Position numbers and translations under genes: made by a program
Assembly (NCBI GenBank): GCA_946902985.2
Contig: OX336388.2
Coordinates: 375,273,387-375,337,386, forward strand
Origin: Meconema thalassinum
Taxonomy: Eukaryota > Arthropoda > Insecta > Orthoptera > Tettigoniidae
Direction of reading: 5' to 3'
Length of the DNA: 64,000 bases
In this document: positions 30,913 to 40,902 of the stretch, piece after piece
Layout: each line of letters starts with the position of its first letter
Position numbering within the stretch: position 1 is the first letter of the stretch
Notes under the pieces: generated by a model
Database searches by the model: none
Told to the model about the DNA's origin: nothing
What the model saw: only the letters and a program-made list of their open reading frames with translations

Positions 30913-31274
30913 ATACAGTAGAACTTCAGTTCACTTCTTATGTATTTATAAAACCACGTAGATCCATGATGACTGGCCTAACAAGCTCATTACGAGAATC
31001 ATACATGTCTCGAAAATCCCAGCCTTCCAAAACCATTAAAGTCAACATCGAGATAGAGAAATACTTGTCGCTAGAACATAGCTCTTCCTATCGGACAGAG
31101 GGAGAAACTACAATCCCAGTCCACGGCCGACTGAATACGAGCTGCGCTCTATACCGGCCTTGACATTCCCAGTCAGAACCCATGTATAACATGTAATTGG
31201 AAAGTTTCTACTCGTTGCCGGTAGAGCGCACTCCCCTCCCATTATAGGCGCGATAAGGAATCAGCTGTCCAGTA
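30913..31274. other. Unassigned, with a block shared with 33978-34020
   Basis: The only structure noticed is the inverted match GGCCGGTAT..GAGCGCA and TTCAGTCGGCCGTG between about 31118-31160 and 33978-34018, which may be an outer part of the inverted arms described next. Confidence 0.4.
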
Positions 31275-31819
31275 CGTATATTAAATGTGTAATCTCAAGA
31301 ACCACTGGATGGATTTTGATGCTGCTTTCACCATTCTGTAAAGGTGATCTCGAGGAATATTTGTGTAGAAAATAATTTATTTATGACCAAAGGGAGCCAA
31401 GCAGTAACGATTTCAGTGAAAAGGTCGAAAAAATAGCCTGGCGTCCGTGCGCTTTTTAAGCTTACGCTGGGCGAACCGTTAAAAATATCACTATATTATG
31501 AGTGTAAGAATTGTTCAGCGTGAGAAATTCTACAAAAAAGTCCGCGAGAGCATATCCCTATCTTCGATACATCGCCCACTATAAGTGTTTATAGTTTGGA
31601 CGGGAGGGGCATTTGGCTTGCACCTCGCCATTCTTAAATTACGTCTGACAGGAATTCCTTGCACATTCATAACTGTTCCCGGGCGAAGCCGGGGCGGGTT
31701 GCTAGTGACACTATATAATTATTATCATTATAATTTCCGCATTATCAAAATTAAAATTATATCACAAAATAAAATAGCGTGCTAATAAATCTAAGAGAAA
31801 TTAGACATACCTTGCACCT
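31275..31819 (-). repeat. Family Y repeat, left arm of a large inverted repeat
   Basis: Minus-strand copy of a dispersed repeat. Read from 31714 leftward it starts CACTAGCAACCCGCCCCGGC and contains GGCGAGGTGCAAGCC, AGTGGGCGATGTATCG and GCGTAAGCTTAAAAAGCGCA; it ends near 31275 with ATCCAGTGGTTCT-like sequence. About 105 bp further inside (31715-31819) are also mirrored in the right arm. Arm identity is high by eye. Confidence 0.8.
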
Positions 31820-31911
31820 TCTTCGGGTACAAGGACACTACTCCAGCACCGTCTCATTAAAAGGAAAGAGAGGATCAAAATTACAGCCGGGAACAAGTAG
31901 CAGCTAATCGT

Positions 31912-32770
31912 GTGTTGTGTTTTGTGCTAAGAGATCTTTCGACAAATTATCAGATACCGTGTGCCTTCTTTTTCACGAAGCAGCTGTCAGGACGGGACTT
32001 ACATAAACTCCTGCTGGACGTTATTCTCGAGGTTGAACAATGCGGTTTCATAATTACAATAACTGTCTCTGATAATCACAAAACTAACACTACAATGATG
32101 AGGCATTTAGGGGGAGGGAATTTGCAACCAATGGTCAATCACCCATACGACGAGTGTAGGAATGTATTCCCTAGTTTTGATCATTGTCACATTCTAAAAA
32201 TAAAAATAAAAACATTAGAACGCAGTTTCTGTAACGAGAGATGACTGATGGTACTGGAATAATTTCAGGGAAATACTTGTCATTACTATACACAATGCAA
32301 AAGGGTGAGATCGTCAAACCGGCCAGACACCTCACTTAAAAACACATCGAACCCACTAAATTTGAAAAAATGAATGTTCGGCGTGCCAAGGAAGTGTTCT
32401 CGTCAGAAGTTATTGGTGCCATTAGTACACTGAAAGAAAATATAGGCATGCACCCGAAAGCGTACACATTCATGGACGCAGAAGCAACAATTTTTTTTGA
32501 AAAACGTTAATAAATGGTTCGCTATGCATGACGTAAGCATCACATATCATCATATTCAGTCTAGAAATCCAGATAAAGGGCATTTTTTCTCATTAAATGT
32601 CAGTCGCCTAAACTGGCTAGAGGAATATTTTCTTTCTTACCTTGAAACTTTGAAAGCTGCTAGTAACGCTGCTAGAAAGGACTTCCTGAGTTCTGAGACT
32701 TACGAAGCTACCTATACAATTAATCACGGATTCAGCTGTCCAGTGCATAAGGTATCTTCTAAAAATGGGT
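31912..32770 (+). pseudogene. P-element/THAP9-type transposase fragment
   Basis: Three frames give one domain. The first is DLSTNYQIPCAFFFTKQLSG, VEQCGFIITITVSDNHKTN, MRHLGGGNLQP and FPSFDHCHILKI. The second is GTGIISGKYLSLLYTMQKGE, a stop, then MNVRRAKEVFSSEVIGAI. The third is NKWFAMHDV, LNWLEEYFLSYLETLK and FLSSETYEATYTI. This order follows the RNase H-like and following regions of P-element transposases (NW-IP-A-FFT, TDNH-N, FD-CHILKN, N-FD..N, WLE-FL-YL, SR-TYEG). The N-terminal THAP zinc finger and the C-terminus are missing. Frameshifts are near 32240 and 32495 and a stop is near 32338. Confidence 0.78.
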
Positions 32771-33072
32771 AGAGGAAAGGCGCCAAATATGGGGAGTTTT
32801 TTTTATAGGGCTCACATTAGACATAAGAAGGAACGGAATAATTTTGGTTTTCTCACCAATGTAAACCTCAGGCGATATACTATGTATATTACAAATATGG
32901 GCACGTTTGATGTTGTAATACCCTCTGATATTATTGTTAACTTTAAAAGTGCACTTTCCCCGTATTAGGCAACCGGGTTTCGTAATATGGGGAGGTGAGA
33001 AACCTCACGGTTTTTATTTATAACAGGTACACTGAATAGTATACCCTACTAATTAAAGAATTAATTCTGACA

Positions 33073-33148
33073 TTTTTTTTTCATGTGGCCTCCTGAGAGG
33101 CCGAGTGCAGGTCTTTCTAGTCGACGCCCGTGGGCGACCTGCGCGTAA
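33073..33148 (-). mobile_element. Truncated SINE (family S4 tail) with target duplication
   Basis: On the minus strand it carries only the S4 tail (CGCAGGTCGCCCACGGGCGT to GGCCACATG and a poly-A seen as TTTTTTTT here). The flanks share TAATTCTGACA at 33062-33072 and 33149-33159. It landed inside the P-type spacer, so it is younger than that. Confidence 0.8.
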
Positions 33149-33310
33149 TTCTGACAATGTAATGAAATCATGAACACAAATAGTACAAAAATGAATATTT
33201 TAAGTAAATAACAGTCCTAGTTTCCTGTTGCCGAACTTCCAAACCGTTCAGCAGAAAAATGCATAAACTTTAATGAAAACCGAGTGATTCTGATCGAATT
33301 CAACTGTAAC

Positions 33311-33860
33311 GAGGTGCAAGGTATGTCTAATTTATCTTAGATTTATTAGCGCGCTATTTTATTTTGTGATATAATTTGCATTTTGATATTGTGGGAATTA
33401 TAATGATAATATAATAGTGTCACTAGCAACCCGCCCCGGCGTCGCCCGGGAACAGTTATGAATGTGCAAGGAATTACTGTCAGACGTAATTTAAGAATGG
33501 CGAGGTGCAAGCCAAATCCCCCTCCCGTCCAAACTAAAAACACTTATAGTGGGCGATGTATCGAAGATAGAGATATGCTCACGCGGACTTTTTTGTACAA
33601 TTTTTCATGCTGAACAATTCTTACACTCATAGTATATTGATATTTTTAACGGTTTGTCCAGCGTAAGCTTAAAAAGCGCACGGACGTCAAGTTCTTTCTT
33701 CGACCTATTCACTGAAATCTAAAATCGTTACTGCTTGGCTCCCTTTGATCATAAATAAATTATTTTCTACATAAATCTTCCTCGATATTACCTGTACAGA
33801 ATGGTGAAAGCCGCATCAAAATCCATCCAGTGGTTCTCGAGATTACCCGTGATATCCAAG
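33311..33860 (+). repeat. Family Y repeat, right arm of the inverted repeat
   Basis: Inverted partner of 31275-31819: begins GAGGTGCAAGGTATGTCTAA, then CACTAGCAACCCGCCCCGGC at about 33420, AGTGGGCGATGTATCGAAGA, GCGTAAGCTTAAAAAGCGCA, and ends with GGTTCTCGAGATTACCC. A third copy of the family lies at 62285-63055. Confidence 0.8.
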
Positions 33861-34586
33861 AATCGGGGACTTCGTTTTACACTAAGTAGAGAGAAGTCTT
33901 AGTCGTGCAATGCTTGGTGAACAGCGCTGTGTGAGCAGTTGAGTAACTAACAAGATTTCATGAAAAAGGTCTCATTGTCTAGGCCGGTATGAGCGCATTC
34001 AGTCGGCCGTGCCCAGTCCAAGACAGCACCGACAAGATATGCTACCTATCGAGGCCAGCCACAACTAACTCCGCCGCTCGATTCAAAAGTTTATGCCAAA
34101 GTAAAAATAGTACGTTCGATCAGAGATTAGTGCCAAAGTAACGGCACAGTTACAATAGCATGTTTTGTAGTTGTTGCTAAGTGGCCAGTCCACACACACA
34201 CACACACTCACACACACACACACTGGACTCCACTAGTGTAGCGAGAATAAAAAGTGGAGAACAGGTACGTGCTTACCCTTCCTTGTGTCGGAACTGAAGC
34301 CCATCATATATCACAGCGAACAATGCTGGAGCGACTAATTGGAGTGAATAATTCTAGGAGCACGCACAATAACAGCGTTCTATCAACATCACCAGCCTCA
34401 TAATGAGTTTCATAGTCAGCGTAATAGGCTAACAAGTGAGGCGCAGTGATTGTCTTCGCCTGCACACTGATGGAGCAAGAGTATCTTCATACATAATATG
34501 AGCTGTCAACATTTTAAGTGAGTGTCGTACAGATATTCCGAAATAGTCATATTTGAGTGAACATAGCTATATGCAGATTGCAGTGG

Positions 34587-34626
<40 letters not shown>

Positions 34627-34636
34627 GAAGAAGAAT
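33861..34636. other. Unassigned, with CA and AAT microsatellites
   Basis: (CA)n lies at 34191-34225 and (AAT)n at 34588-34628. No coding region was recognised. Confidence 0.4.
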
Positions 34637-34910
34637 ACGTCAAAAAGGATTTGGAAGGAAACAATATCTGAGAAGAAGATACAACACAGAGAGATATACT
34701 GTATTTAGGCATAAATTGCTAAAAATGGAAGGATTCCAAGGGAGGAAGGGAAAGAAAACCGGCTCAAAATGATCCGAGGAAAGGAAGAGGAAGCATAGTG
34801 CGATGATGAAGGAACATTGGAGGAAGAAGAAGGAACAGCAAAGGACAAAGCATTGAAATTGGCTCGTGGTCCCTAGACGACCGAAACGAAAAGAAGAAGG
34901 AGATGCGTAT
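34637..34910 (+). pseudogene. RTE-type LINE 3' end fragment
   Basis: Frames give FRHKLLKMEGFQGRKGKK, then TGSKWSEERKRKHSAMMKEH and W, the RTE C-terminal motif (T..KWTEER...H...M...W). Downstream, GTGGTCCCTAGACGACC and a GAAGAAGAAGG tail match the 3' UTR of the copies at 7560 and 38279. It is 5' truncated next to an (AAT)n run. Confidence 0.75.
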
Positions 34911-35335
34911 ACGTTAACCCTTTTAAATTGGTAAGAGTTTTATCCGTATTCACTAATGGTAATATGCAATTGTGTAATCCACTGGTAGAAGAAGAAGAAG
35001 AAGAAAATCTCGCAGATAATAGTCTACTTAAATAAATTGAATCAATAGGTCTATATGATAGAAAGAACTTCAAGCAGAATATATAAACAAATATGCACCG
35101 TTGACAGAAGAAATCAGAAAGATTTGGCGAGTAAACTCGGTGAAAATGCATTTACTAGTGACGTCAGCATCAACGGGAGTAGTTCCAAAAGATCTCGTAA
35201 CGTGTCTGGTGGAACTGAAAATGAAAAATCTAGTCGTCAGAATGGAAAAAAGCCGTGTTGTTAGATACGTATCAGATTAGTAGTTATAAAGTTCGCGTCT
35301 TGCATACTGACATTCACCAAATCCACGAGGAATAA

Positions 35336-35367
<32 letters not shown>

Positions 35368-35376
35368 CAATGAAAA
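34911..35376. other. Unassigned sequence with a lysine/serine-rich ORF
   Basis: The plus ORF 35055-35264 (69 codons, RIYKQICTVDRRNQKDLASK and a KRSRNVSGG segment) is not recognised and might be LINE-derived. (AAG)n lies at 34987-35003 and (AAT)n at 35336-35363. Confidence 0.3.
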
Positions 35377-35695
35377 TAAAAATCCACAGCCTGCTTCCAG
35401 TCTCCGACCGAATGGAATGAATGAAGCCCCCATCTAGCGGCGAGGATATGAACTGTGCCGGCTGCCGAGGCCTGATGCACTCCTCTGGGGCAATGATTAA
35501 ATGAAAGCCAGATGAAATGAAATGATAGTGGAGATTGTTACTGGAATGAAATTTTGACAGGGAAAACCGGAGTACCCGGAGAAAAACCTGTCTGCCTCCG
35601 TTCTGTCCAGCACAGATCTCACATGGAGTGACCGGGATTTGAACCACGGACCCAGCGGTGAGAGGCCGGCGTGCTGCCGACTAAGCCACGAAGGC
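35377..35695 (-). mobile_element. tRNA-derived SINE (family S1)
   Basis: Same family as 20632-20956, on the minus strand, with box B GGTTCAAATCCCGG near 35640 and the head ending GCCTTCGTGGCTTAGTC. It is flanked on both sides by (AAT)n, suggesting insertion into a microsatellite or a duplicated AAT target. Confidence 0.92.

Positions 35696-35696
<1 letters not shown>

Positions 35697-35762
<66 letters not shown>
35697..35762. repeat. (TAA)n microsatellite
   Basis: About 22 uninterrupted AAT triplets, followed by AATTGGAGGC. Together with the (TAA)n at 35336-35363 it brackets the SINE. Confidence 0.95.
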
Positions 35763-35763
<1 letters not shown>

Positions 35764-36029
35764 TGGAGGCAGAATGCCAAACTAATACAGTATTATAAGT
35801 TCCCGGCAGATTAAAAACCATAAGTCAATAATAATTTGTACCTGTTATTGTACCGGTTTCAGGCACATTGTGGCCTTCCTCAGCGCACAATAATGTGAAT
35901 AGAAAAGCTAGACTGACAGTACATGAAACATTTTAACATGAAAGAAGGTTGTTCTCGAAAATATTTCTAATAAATTAACAGTCTAAAAGCTAAAAAAAAG
36001 ACTAAAAAACACATACACTAAAAATTTAA
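35763..36029. other. Unassigned sequence
   Basis: Contains TTGTACCGGTTTCAGGCACA and TTCCTCAGCGCACA, a style of ending seen in some dispersed repeats, but I could not assign a family. Confidence 0.3.
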
Positions 36030-37551
36030 ACAAGTAGTTCCGTGAAGAACTATACAGCCTATTTTCATATATCCTACTTATGTTAATTGCCACTATCAAC
36101 ATACACAATTTCAGTTTGATTGCTGTAATAGATTCGTAGATATTGAGAACCGACTAAATATTTCGGATGGTCGCCATGTTGGATTTTATATGTGTACGTC
36201 CTAGAGTTATGTACTGTTACATGCAGATTATTGTGAACGTGTAGTGTTCAAACTTCAATCACATAATTAGGACACAAGAAAAAAAAAAGGAGATTTTAAA
36301 ATTTTTCACAGCTGCCATCTTGAGGTTATGGAAACAATTGAAATAAATTAGATGCCAGTGGATTAACATTCGTATAAGGATTTACTGTACCAAGTTTCAC
36401 TGCACGCGGATGGTTAAATTGCGAGAAACGTCCATGTGAATATTTATAATTCGCGTCACCGCCATGTTGGATTTGCGAACACCAGGTTATGTAAGTCCTA
36501 TAGGTGAACTTAAGTTCGTAGCCCCTATGAACATTAAAAAAATGCAGTTTGATTGCTAAAATAGATTCGTAGATATTCAGTATCGTCTAAATATTTCGGA
36601 TGGTCGCCATGTTGGATTGTTAAATGTATAGGCCATAGAGTCATGTACCATTAAAGGAAAATTATTGCGTAGGTTCATTATTCAAACTTTCACTTCGATC
36701 GCATGACTACATCACAATAAATAAAATCTTAATTTTAAAATTCGCACTGCCGCCATCTTGAGGTTATGTAAACAATTGAACTAAATTAGATACCAGTGGA
36801 TTACAATGTGTATAAATATTTCCTGTGCCAGGTTTCAGTGCGCTTGGAACATTAAATCGCGAGAAAGGTCTATTTAAAATTTTCAAATTCGCTTGGCCGC
36901 CATGTTCGTTTTGTAGTTAACCGGTTTTTGAAAGTCTTATAAATGGACTTCCAGTAGTGCCCTTTATCTCCGTACAAAATTTCAGGGTTTTACCGCTAAT
37001 AGTTTCAGAGATATAGAATGCCGGTGAAATATTTCGCACATCCGCCATCTTGTGATTATGTAAACAATTGAACGAAGTTAGATGTCGGTGCATTACAATG
37101 TATATAAACATATACTGTACCAAGTTTCATTGTGTTAGGTTGGCCAAATCGCGAGAAACGTCTATTTAAAAGTCGCGAATTCGCTTGGCCGCCATGTTGG
37201 TTTTGTAGTTACCAGATTTCCAAAAGTCATATAAGTGAACTTATAGTAGTTCCCTCTTATCACCATAGAAAATGTCAGGGTAATATCGGTAATAGTTTCG
37301 GAGATATTGAATGCTGGTGAAATATTTCGCACAGCCGCCATGTTGGATTGGTGAGTCGTAACAAAATTTGAAGGGCACGGTCGAGGTCGCCGGGAATAGT
37401 GCTATGAACTTTCCGAGTTTCATTGAAATCGCTCCAGCCGTTTAGATTTTATTAGGGACACACACACACACGAATCACACACACTCACACGCACACGGAC
37501 AAAAGGTGATCTCATAAGCCTATTTTTTCAAAATTGAAAATAGGCTAAAAT
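36030..37551 (+). repeat. Family H copy G, full-length reference copy
   Basis: The 5' end is ACAAGTAGTTCCGTGAAGAA with the subterminal AGCCTATTTTCAT. The 3' end is AGCCTATTTTTTCAAAATTG plus AAAATAGGCTAAAAT. The interior repeats two alternating modules of about 150-200 bp (one with GCCGCCATGTTGG and GTAGTTACCAG, one with GCCATCTTGAGGTTATG and AACAATTGAACTAAATTAGA). A CA microsatellite (37458-37495) precedes GGACAAAAGGTGATCTCATA. It is 1.52 kb without coding capacity; the short ORFs arise from the modules. Confidence 0.8.
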
Positions 37552-37639
37552 CAGATCTGTTACAAAAATATGTTAATTTGAAGGAAATAAATCTTGATAT
37601 GAAACCGGCTTGAAGAAGGAAACAGTGATGTGGATATTA

Positions 37640-38303
37640 TGTAGACAAAAATTTTGAGGTTAAGATGGGTTTCTTCAGAATGGTTATAATGAAGTACAAA
37701 TTTGAAAAAGCTGTGGAAAGATAGCATATCGATGAGAAAATATTACAATCAGGAGATAGGGCAATAATACAGTATTGTACAGTTATCCGACCAGAGACAC
37801 TGTACGCAGCACAATGCCTGGCAATGAATAGGAAGGGATTGGTTGAGAAATTGGAAGATCTTAGGGACGTTGAGAGACGATGGTGAATACAGGAGACGGC
37901 ATAACAATGAGCTGTACCATCATGTAGAAAGGATATCTCAAGTTATTCGGAAGAGAAGAATATCTTTCTATGGCCACTTAACTCGTATGAAACACGAGAG
38001 AACCGCCAATAGGATATTTACCTATTTTCTTAGCAAGGAAACCAAGGGTCCATGGTTTTGTGAGGTAGACAAGGATTTGCAAGAAGTAGGGATCACCCAC
38101 GCAGACATTATGGAACGTGATCTTTTGAAGGAAAAGCTTGGAGCACACCACCAATTCCAAGAACAAGCGAAATTAAAAACCGGCAAGAAGTGGTCTGATG
38201 AAAGAAAGGAGTTTCACAGGCAGCGAATGCGTGAACACTGGGCTAAGATCAAAGCCCAAAGACGGAAGCAGTTGAAATGACGTGGTCCATAGCCGGTCTA
38301 AAC

Positions 38304-38340
<37 letters not shown>
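37640..38340 (+). pseudogene. RTE-type LINE 3' fragment with intact C-terminal frame
   Basis: Decayed RT-distal sequence (VIRPETLYAAQCLAMN-like in mixed frames, 37780-37840) is followed by an open 145-codon frame (37843-38280): KRRISFYGHLTRMKHERTAN, then LKTGKKWSDERKEFHRQRMR and EHW, the standard RTE C-terminus. The 3' UTR CGTGGTCCATAGCCGG is followed by (GAAA)n at 38305-38340, which is the element's tail. It is 5' truncated. Confidence 0.85.
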
Positions 38341-38590
38341 AGAATTGGAGGCAGATCACCAACTAAAAATTTAGAAAAACAAGAAAGGAAAATCAGGAAA
38401 ATCTTTGCCCCAGTGTGCATAGAGGGAGTGTGGATGGAAAAGAGGTATCACGACTTACATCAAAATTCCGAGAAAATAACAGAAACTATTAGAAAAAGAC
38501 TATTAAAATGTTATGGACATATTCAAAGAATGAACATACAGTAGAAAGATTTACTAAAAGGATATTTAATCATCTGCTCCTATAAACCAT
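38341..38590 (+). pseudogene. Second RTE-type LINE fragment, directly downstream
   Basis: Mixed frames give LEKQERKIRKIFAPVCIEGV, TIRKRRLLKCYGHIQRMN and RFTKRIFNHLL, the same post-RT region as the neighbouring copies but from another insertion. It is truncated at both ends and has frameshifts. Confidence 0.7.
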
Positions 38591-38984
38591 AATGGCAGTT
38601 CTATTTGTTCACGACGATCTCCTTAAAAATCAACAAAACATAAAATTTCTCTATAAACCTGAAAATTCACATATTAATGTTATACGTCAGTTAGAGGTGA
38701 CAATATCCTCGAACATCAGACAGTTATGTAATGACACTAATGACTAATGAGGATATATCCGGCTAAAACAAGACGTATCGCACTGCCCGCATGCAAACAA
38801 ATAACTTACCGCATCCAGATACGGCAGCTAAATATTCCAAGATACGTACCTGGAACAACAGAAACAAAGAATCAATACAAAATGTATAGATGTGTTTCAC
38901 ATAGTACACGAAAAAAAAGTCGTAGATCATTGTCAAATGTTAGAAGGGGGCATATATAAAATAATCTACTTTGTTGTTAATAAT
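38591..38984. other. Unassigned AT-rich sequence
   Basis: Short ORFs only; nothing recognised. Confidence 0.35.
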
Positions 38985-39235
38985 TCAGTTTGGGGGTGTG
39001 GACATGTTGGACATCACCTCCGTGTACTTGAGTGTGTGTTGGATTTGTCCGATAACATGTGTTTCGGAGGTGACTGTGTGAGTATAATTGTAATTATTAG
39101 GGTCGGGAGTGCGTTTCGAGCCCCGGCACTTGAAATAAGGCATTTTCCTTGAGGAAATGTGGAAAACAACGGGGAAAATCCACATTTAGGATGGATGCTG
39201 TCAGCGCCGGGATTATCTCCGGACTTCCTTATAGA
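38985..39235 (-). mobile_element. SINE fragment (family S3)
   Basis: It contains CTCCGTGTACTTGAGTGTGT at the end corresponding to the SINE 3' end, TGATAACATGTGTT-like spacing, and at the head side GATGCTGTCAGCGCCGGGA, which is a decayed box-B region. It lies on the minus strand and is diverged. Confidence 0.6.
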
Positions 39236-39316
39236 CCCTTGTCATGGCCTTCCGGCTTACCTCCTTCATCCCAAACACGCAGTGGTTCAGGGCATAGTAT
39301 GCATTTGTAGCCTTAT

Positions 39317-39905
39317 CTACTCTATTTCTTCCGTGAGCTTGCCTGTCTGATGAACTGTCGTGCCTGAATACTGATAGCTCGCGACTTGGGTGAGAAGTTG
39401 ACCAATGTAGATGTTACACACGTTCTCTGTTCTTGCCATAACCATGACTTGGCTCTTCGCCTTGTTCAGCATCATGCCCCTTTCCTTTAGAGTTTCTGTC
39501 CACTCGAGTACAGCCTCTTGGAGATTCTTCTCGGAATCTGTGATGAGGACTACGTCTGCGTATACAAGTGCCTGACATTTGATTGGTCTCAGTTTGAACA
39601 TGCCAACCACTGATGCTTCAGTTCTTCGCTTGCACGTCTTCAACACTTCGTCCATAAAAATGACGAATAACAGCGGTGATAGACTGTCATCCTGCCTAAC
39701 ACTTTTCTCCATAGAGAACATGCTGGAGGTCTTCCCATTGAGTCTCACAGCTCCTTTAGCATCCTAAAACATGGATTTGATGGCCCGCAGCAGTTGTGGA
39801 GGGGCCTCTTTTTTCTGTAGCGCTTTCCAGAGTTCGTGTCTTGGTACCTCATCGAAAGCAGAGTGCATATCGATGAACTCCGCCATTGCCGGTCCCAAGG
39901 CCGGA
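39317..39905 (-). pseudogene. LINE reverse transcriptase fragment
   Basis: Minus-strand frames read EFIDMHSAFDEVPRHELWKA, AIKSMF, then SVRQDDSLSPLLFVIFMDE, CQALVYADVVLITDSEKN and MMLNKAKSQVMVM. These are RT palm motifs; the catalytic YADD is changed to YADV and RQG to RQD, so it would be inactive. The 143-codon open stretch is 39748-39317. A frame change at 39748 separates the first palm motif. The clade is LINE of the RTE/CR1 type; I cannot be more exact. Confidence 0.8.
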
Positions 39906-40190
39906 TGAGAAAGGAGGAGGGAGAAGTCCCCAACGGTACCTAAGGTGGAGGATCAGTGGTCAGGTGGCGGAAGAGGCAACCTGCAGACGAGGTAAAACGG
40001 TCGGAACCCACTGCCTTGTGGGTAGAAGAGGGATCTTCAGAAGGCTAAGGGACCCACCCTGACATCAATGGGCAGCTATCCCGAAAGCTGTGAGGGGCAG
40101 CCCCACAGAAAGTTGTCACAGCGCCTATTCGTGGTCGTGGTGATCGATTTAACGCACACGGAAACGCCGCGGTGTGGCAGGAGAGCTGAA
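39886..40190 (+). repeat. LINE 5' UTR-like fragment
   Basis: GCCGGTCCCAAGGCCGGATG followed by AAAGGAGGAGGG matches the 5' UTR of the intact RTE LINE B (minus strand, 29525-29487). The rest (to about 40190) is GC-richer than its surroundings and includes GTGAGGGGCAGCCCCAC. It is likely the 5' part of a truncated or rearranged LINE. Confidence 0.5.
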
Positions 40191-40394
40191 ATAGAAAAGT
40201 AGAAAGGAATGAAGAAAGTGAACGAGAAAAGGGGAACAGGATTTTTTTAAGTTGACGTTTCCTTGTTTCATTCACGAGCCTTGAGCATCGTGTTCATCAG
40301 CTGCGTGTACTTGGACATGTGCATAATTTGTCTGATAACCTGTGTTATTGTAGTAATAATAGTACTAGTAGTAGTAGTGTACTCCTAGTTGAGG

Positions 40395-40800
40395 CTAGCT
40401 TTCCACGGTGGGTGTGTGGTTATAGACGTTATAGTGTCGGACTACCAACCCCCCCCCAGCTTGCAGGTTCGCTCCTGGCCGTGGTAAGTAATTTTTGAAA
40501 GGCGACAGAAATCACGATACTCATGTCATACGTTGTTGGCATGTTAAAGAACCCATTTTAATTCAATAGGCCGTGTTCATAATGGCAAAATTAATATCGG
40601 GATTTTCCGCCAACACAAAGTTCCTCATTTCTCTACTAGAAAGCGGTATAGCATCAAGGAGCTTAGATGTCTAACCTCCTTAACATTCACAGCGTTCCAA
40701 GGATCATTAAATTCGACACGCAAGCTGCCCTCTGGGTGTCAATTAACAAAGCTTGCACCCGGCATCCGAGGCAATACGATATTATTATATTAGTTGAGGC
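40395..40800 (+). mobile_element. tRNA-derived SINE (family S6)
   Basis: The head CCACGGTGGGTGTGTGG.. has box B GCAGGTTCGCTCCTGG. The body has AAAGAACCCATTTTAATTCA, GGCCGTGTTCATAATGGC, TTCCTCATTTCTCTACTAGA and CACCCGGCATCCGAGG. A minus-strand copy lies at 54643-55008. A poly-C run is inside the head (40449-40457). Confidence 0.82.
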
Positions 40801-40902
40801 TAGGATTGAGAAAGTGGCGGGCGTGGTCTGAATTTTTGGGAACCTTACCAGCATTTGCCTGGAATAGAAGTGGTAAACCACGAAAATACACTTTTAGGAC
40901 GA
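40800..40902 (-). mobile_element. SINE core fragment (S3/S4 core)
   Basis: GGAACCTTACCAGCATTTGC and AAACCACGAAAAT are the minus-strand form of the shared SINE core. It is truncated on both sides and abuts a LINE fragment. Confidence 0.6.

Larger units (their letters stand above)
31820..33310 (+). mobile_element. Spacer of the inverted repeat: P-type transposon remnant
   Basis: The 1.5 kb between the arms holds the decayed P-superfamily transposase (31912-32770), then 300 bp of unassigned sequence, then a SINE fragment (33073-33148). The arms could be long terminal inverted repeats of this element, or unrelated repeats that flank it. No target duplication was found. Confidence 0.5.

Noticed and set aside
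36030..37551. CRISPR-like array, because modules recur at near-regular spacing
   Set aside because: Modules are 150-200 bp, diverged, recur as a dispersed family with hairpin ends, and the DNA is eukaryotic.
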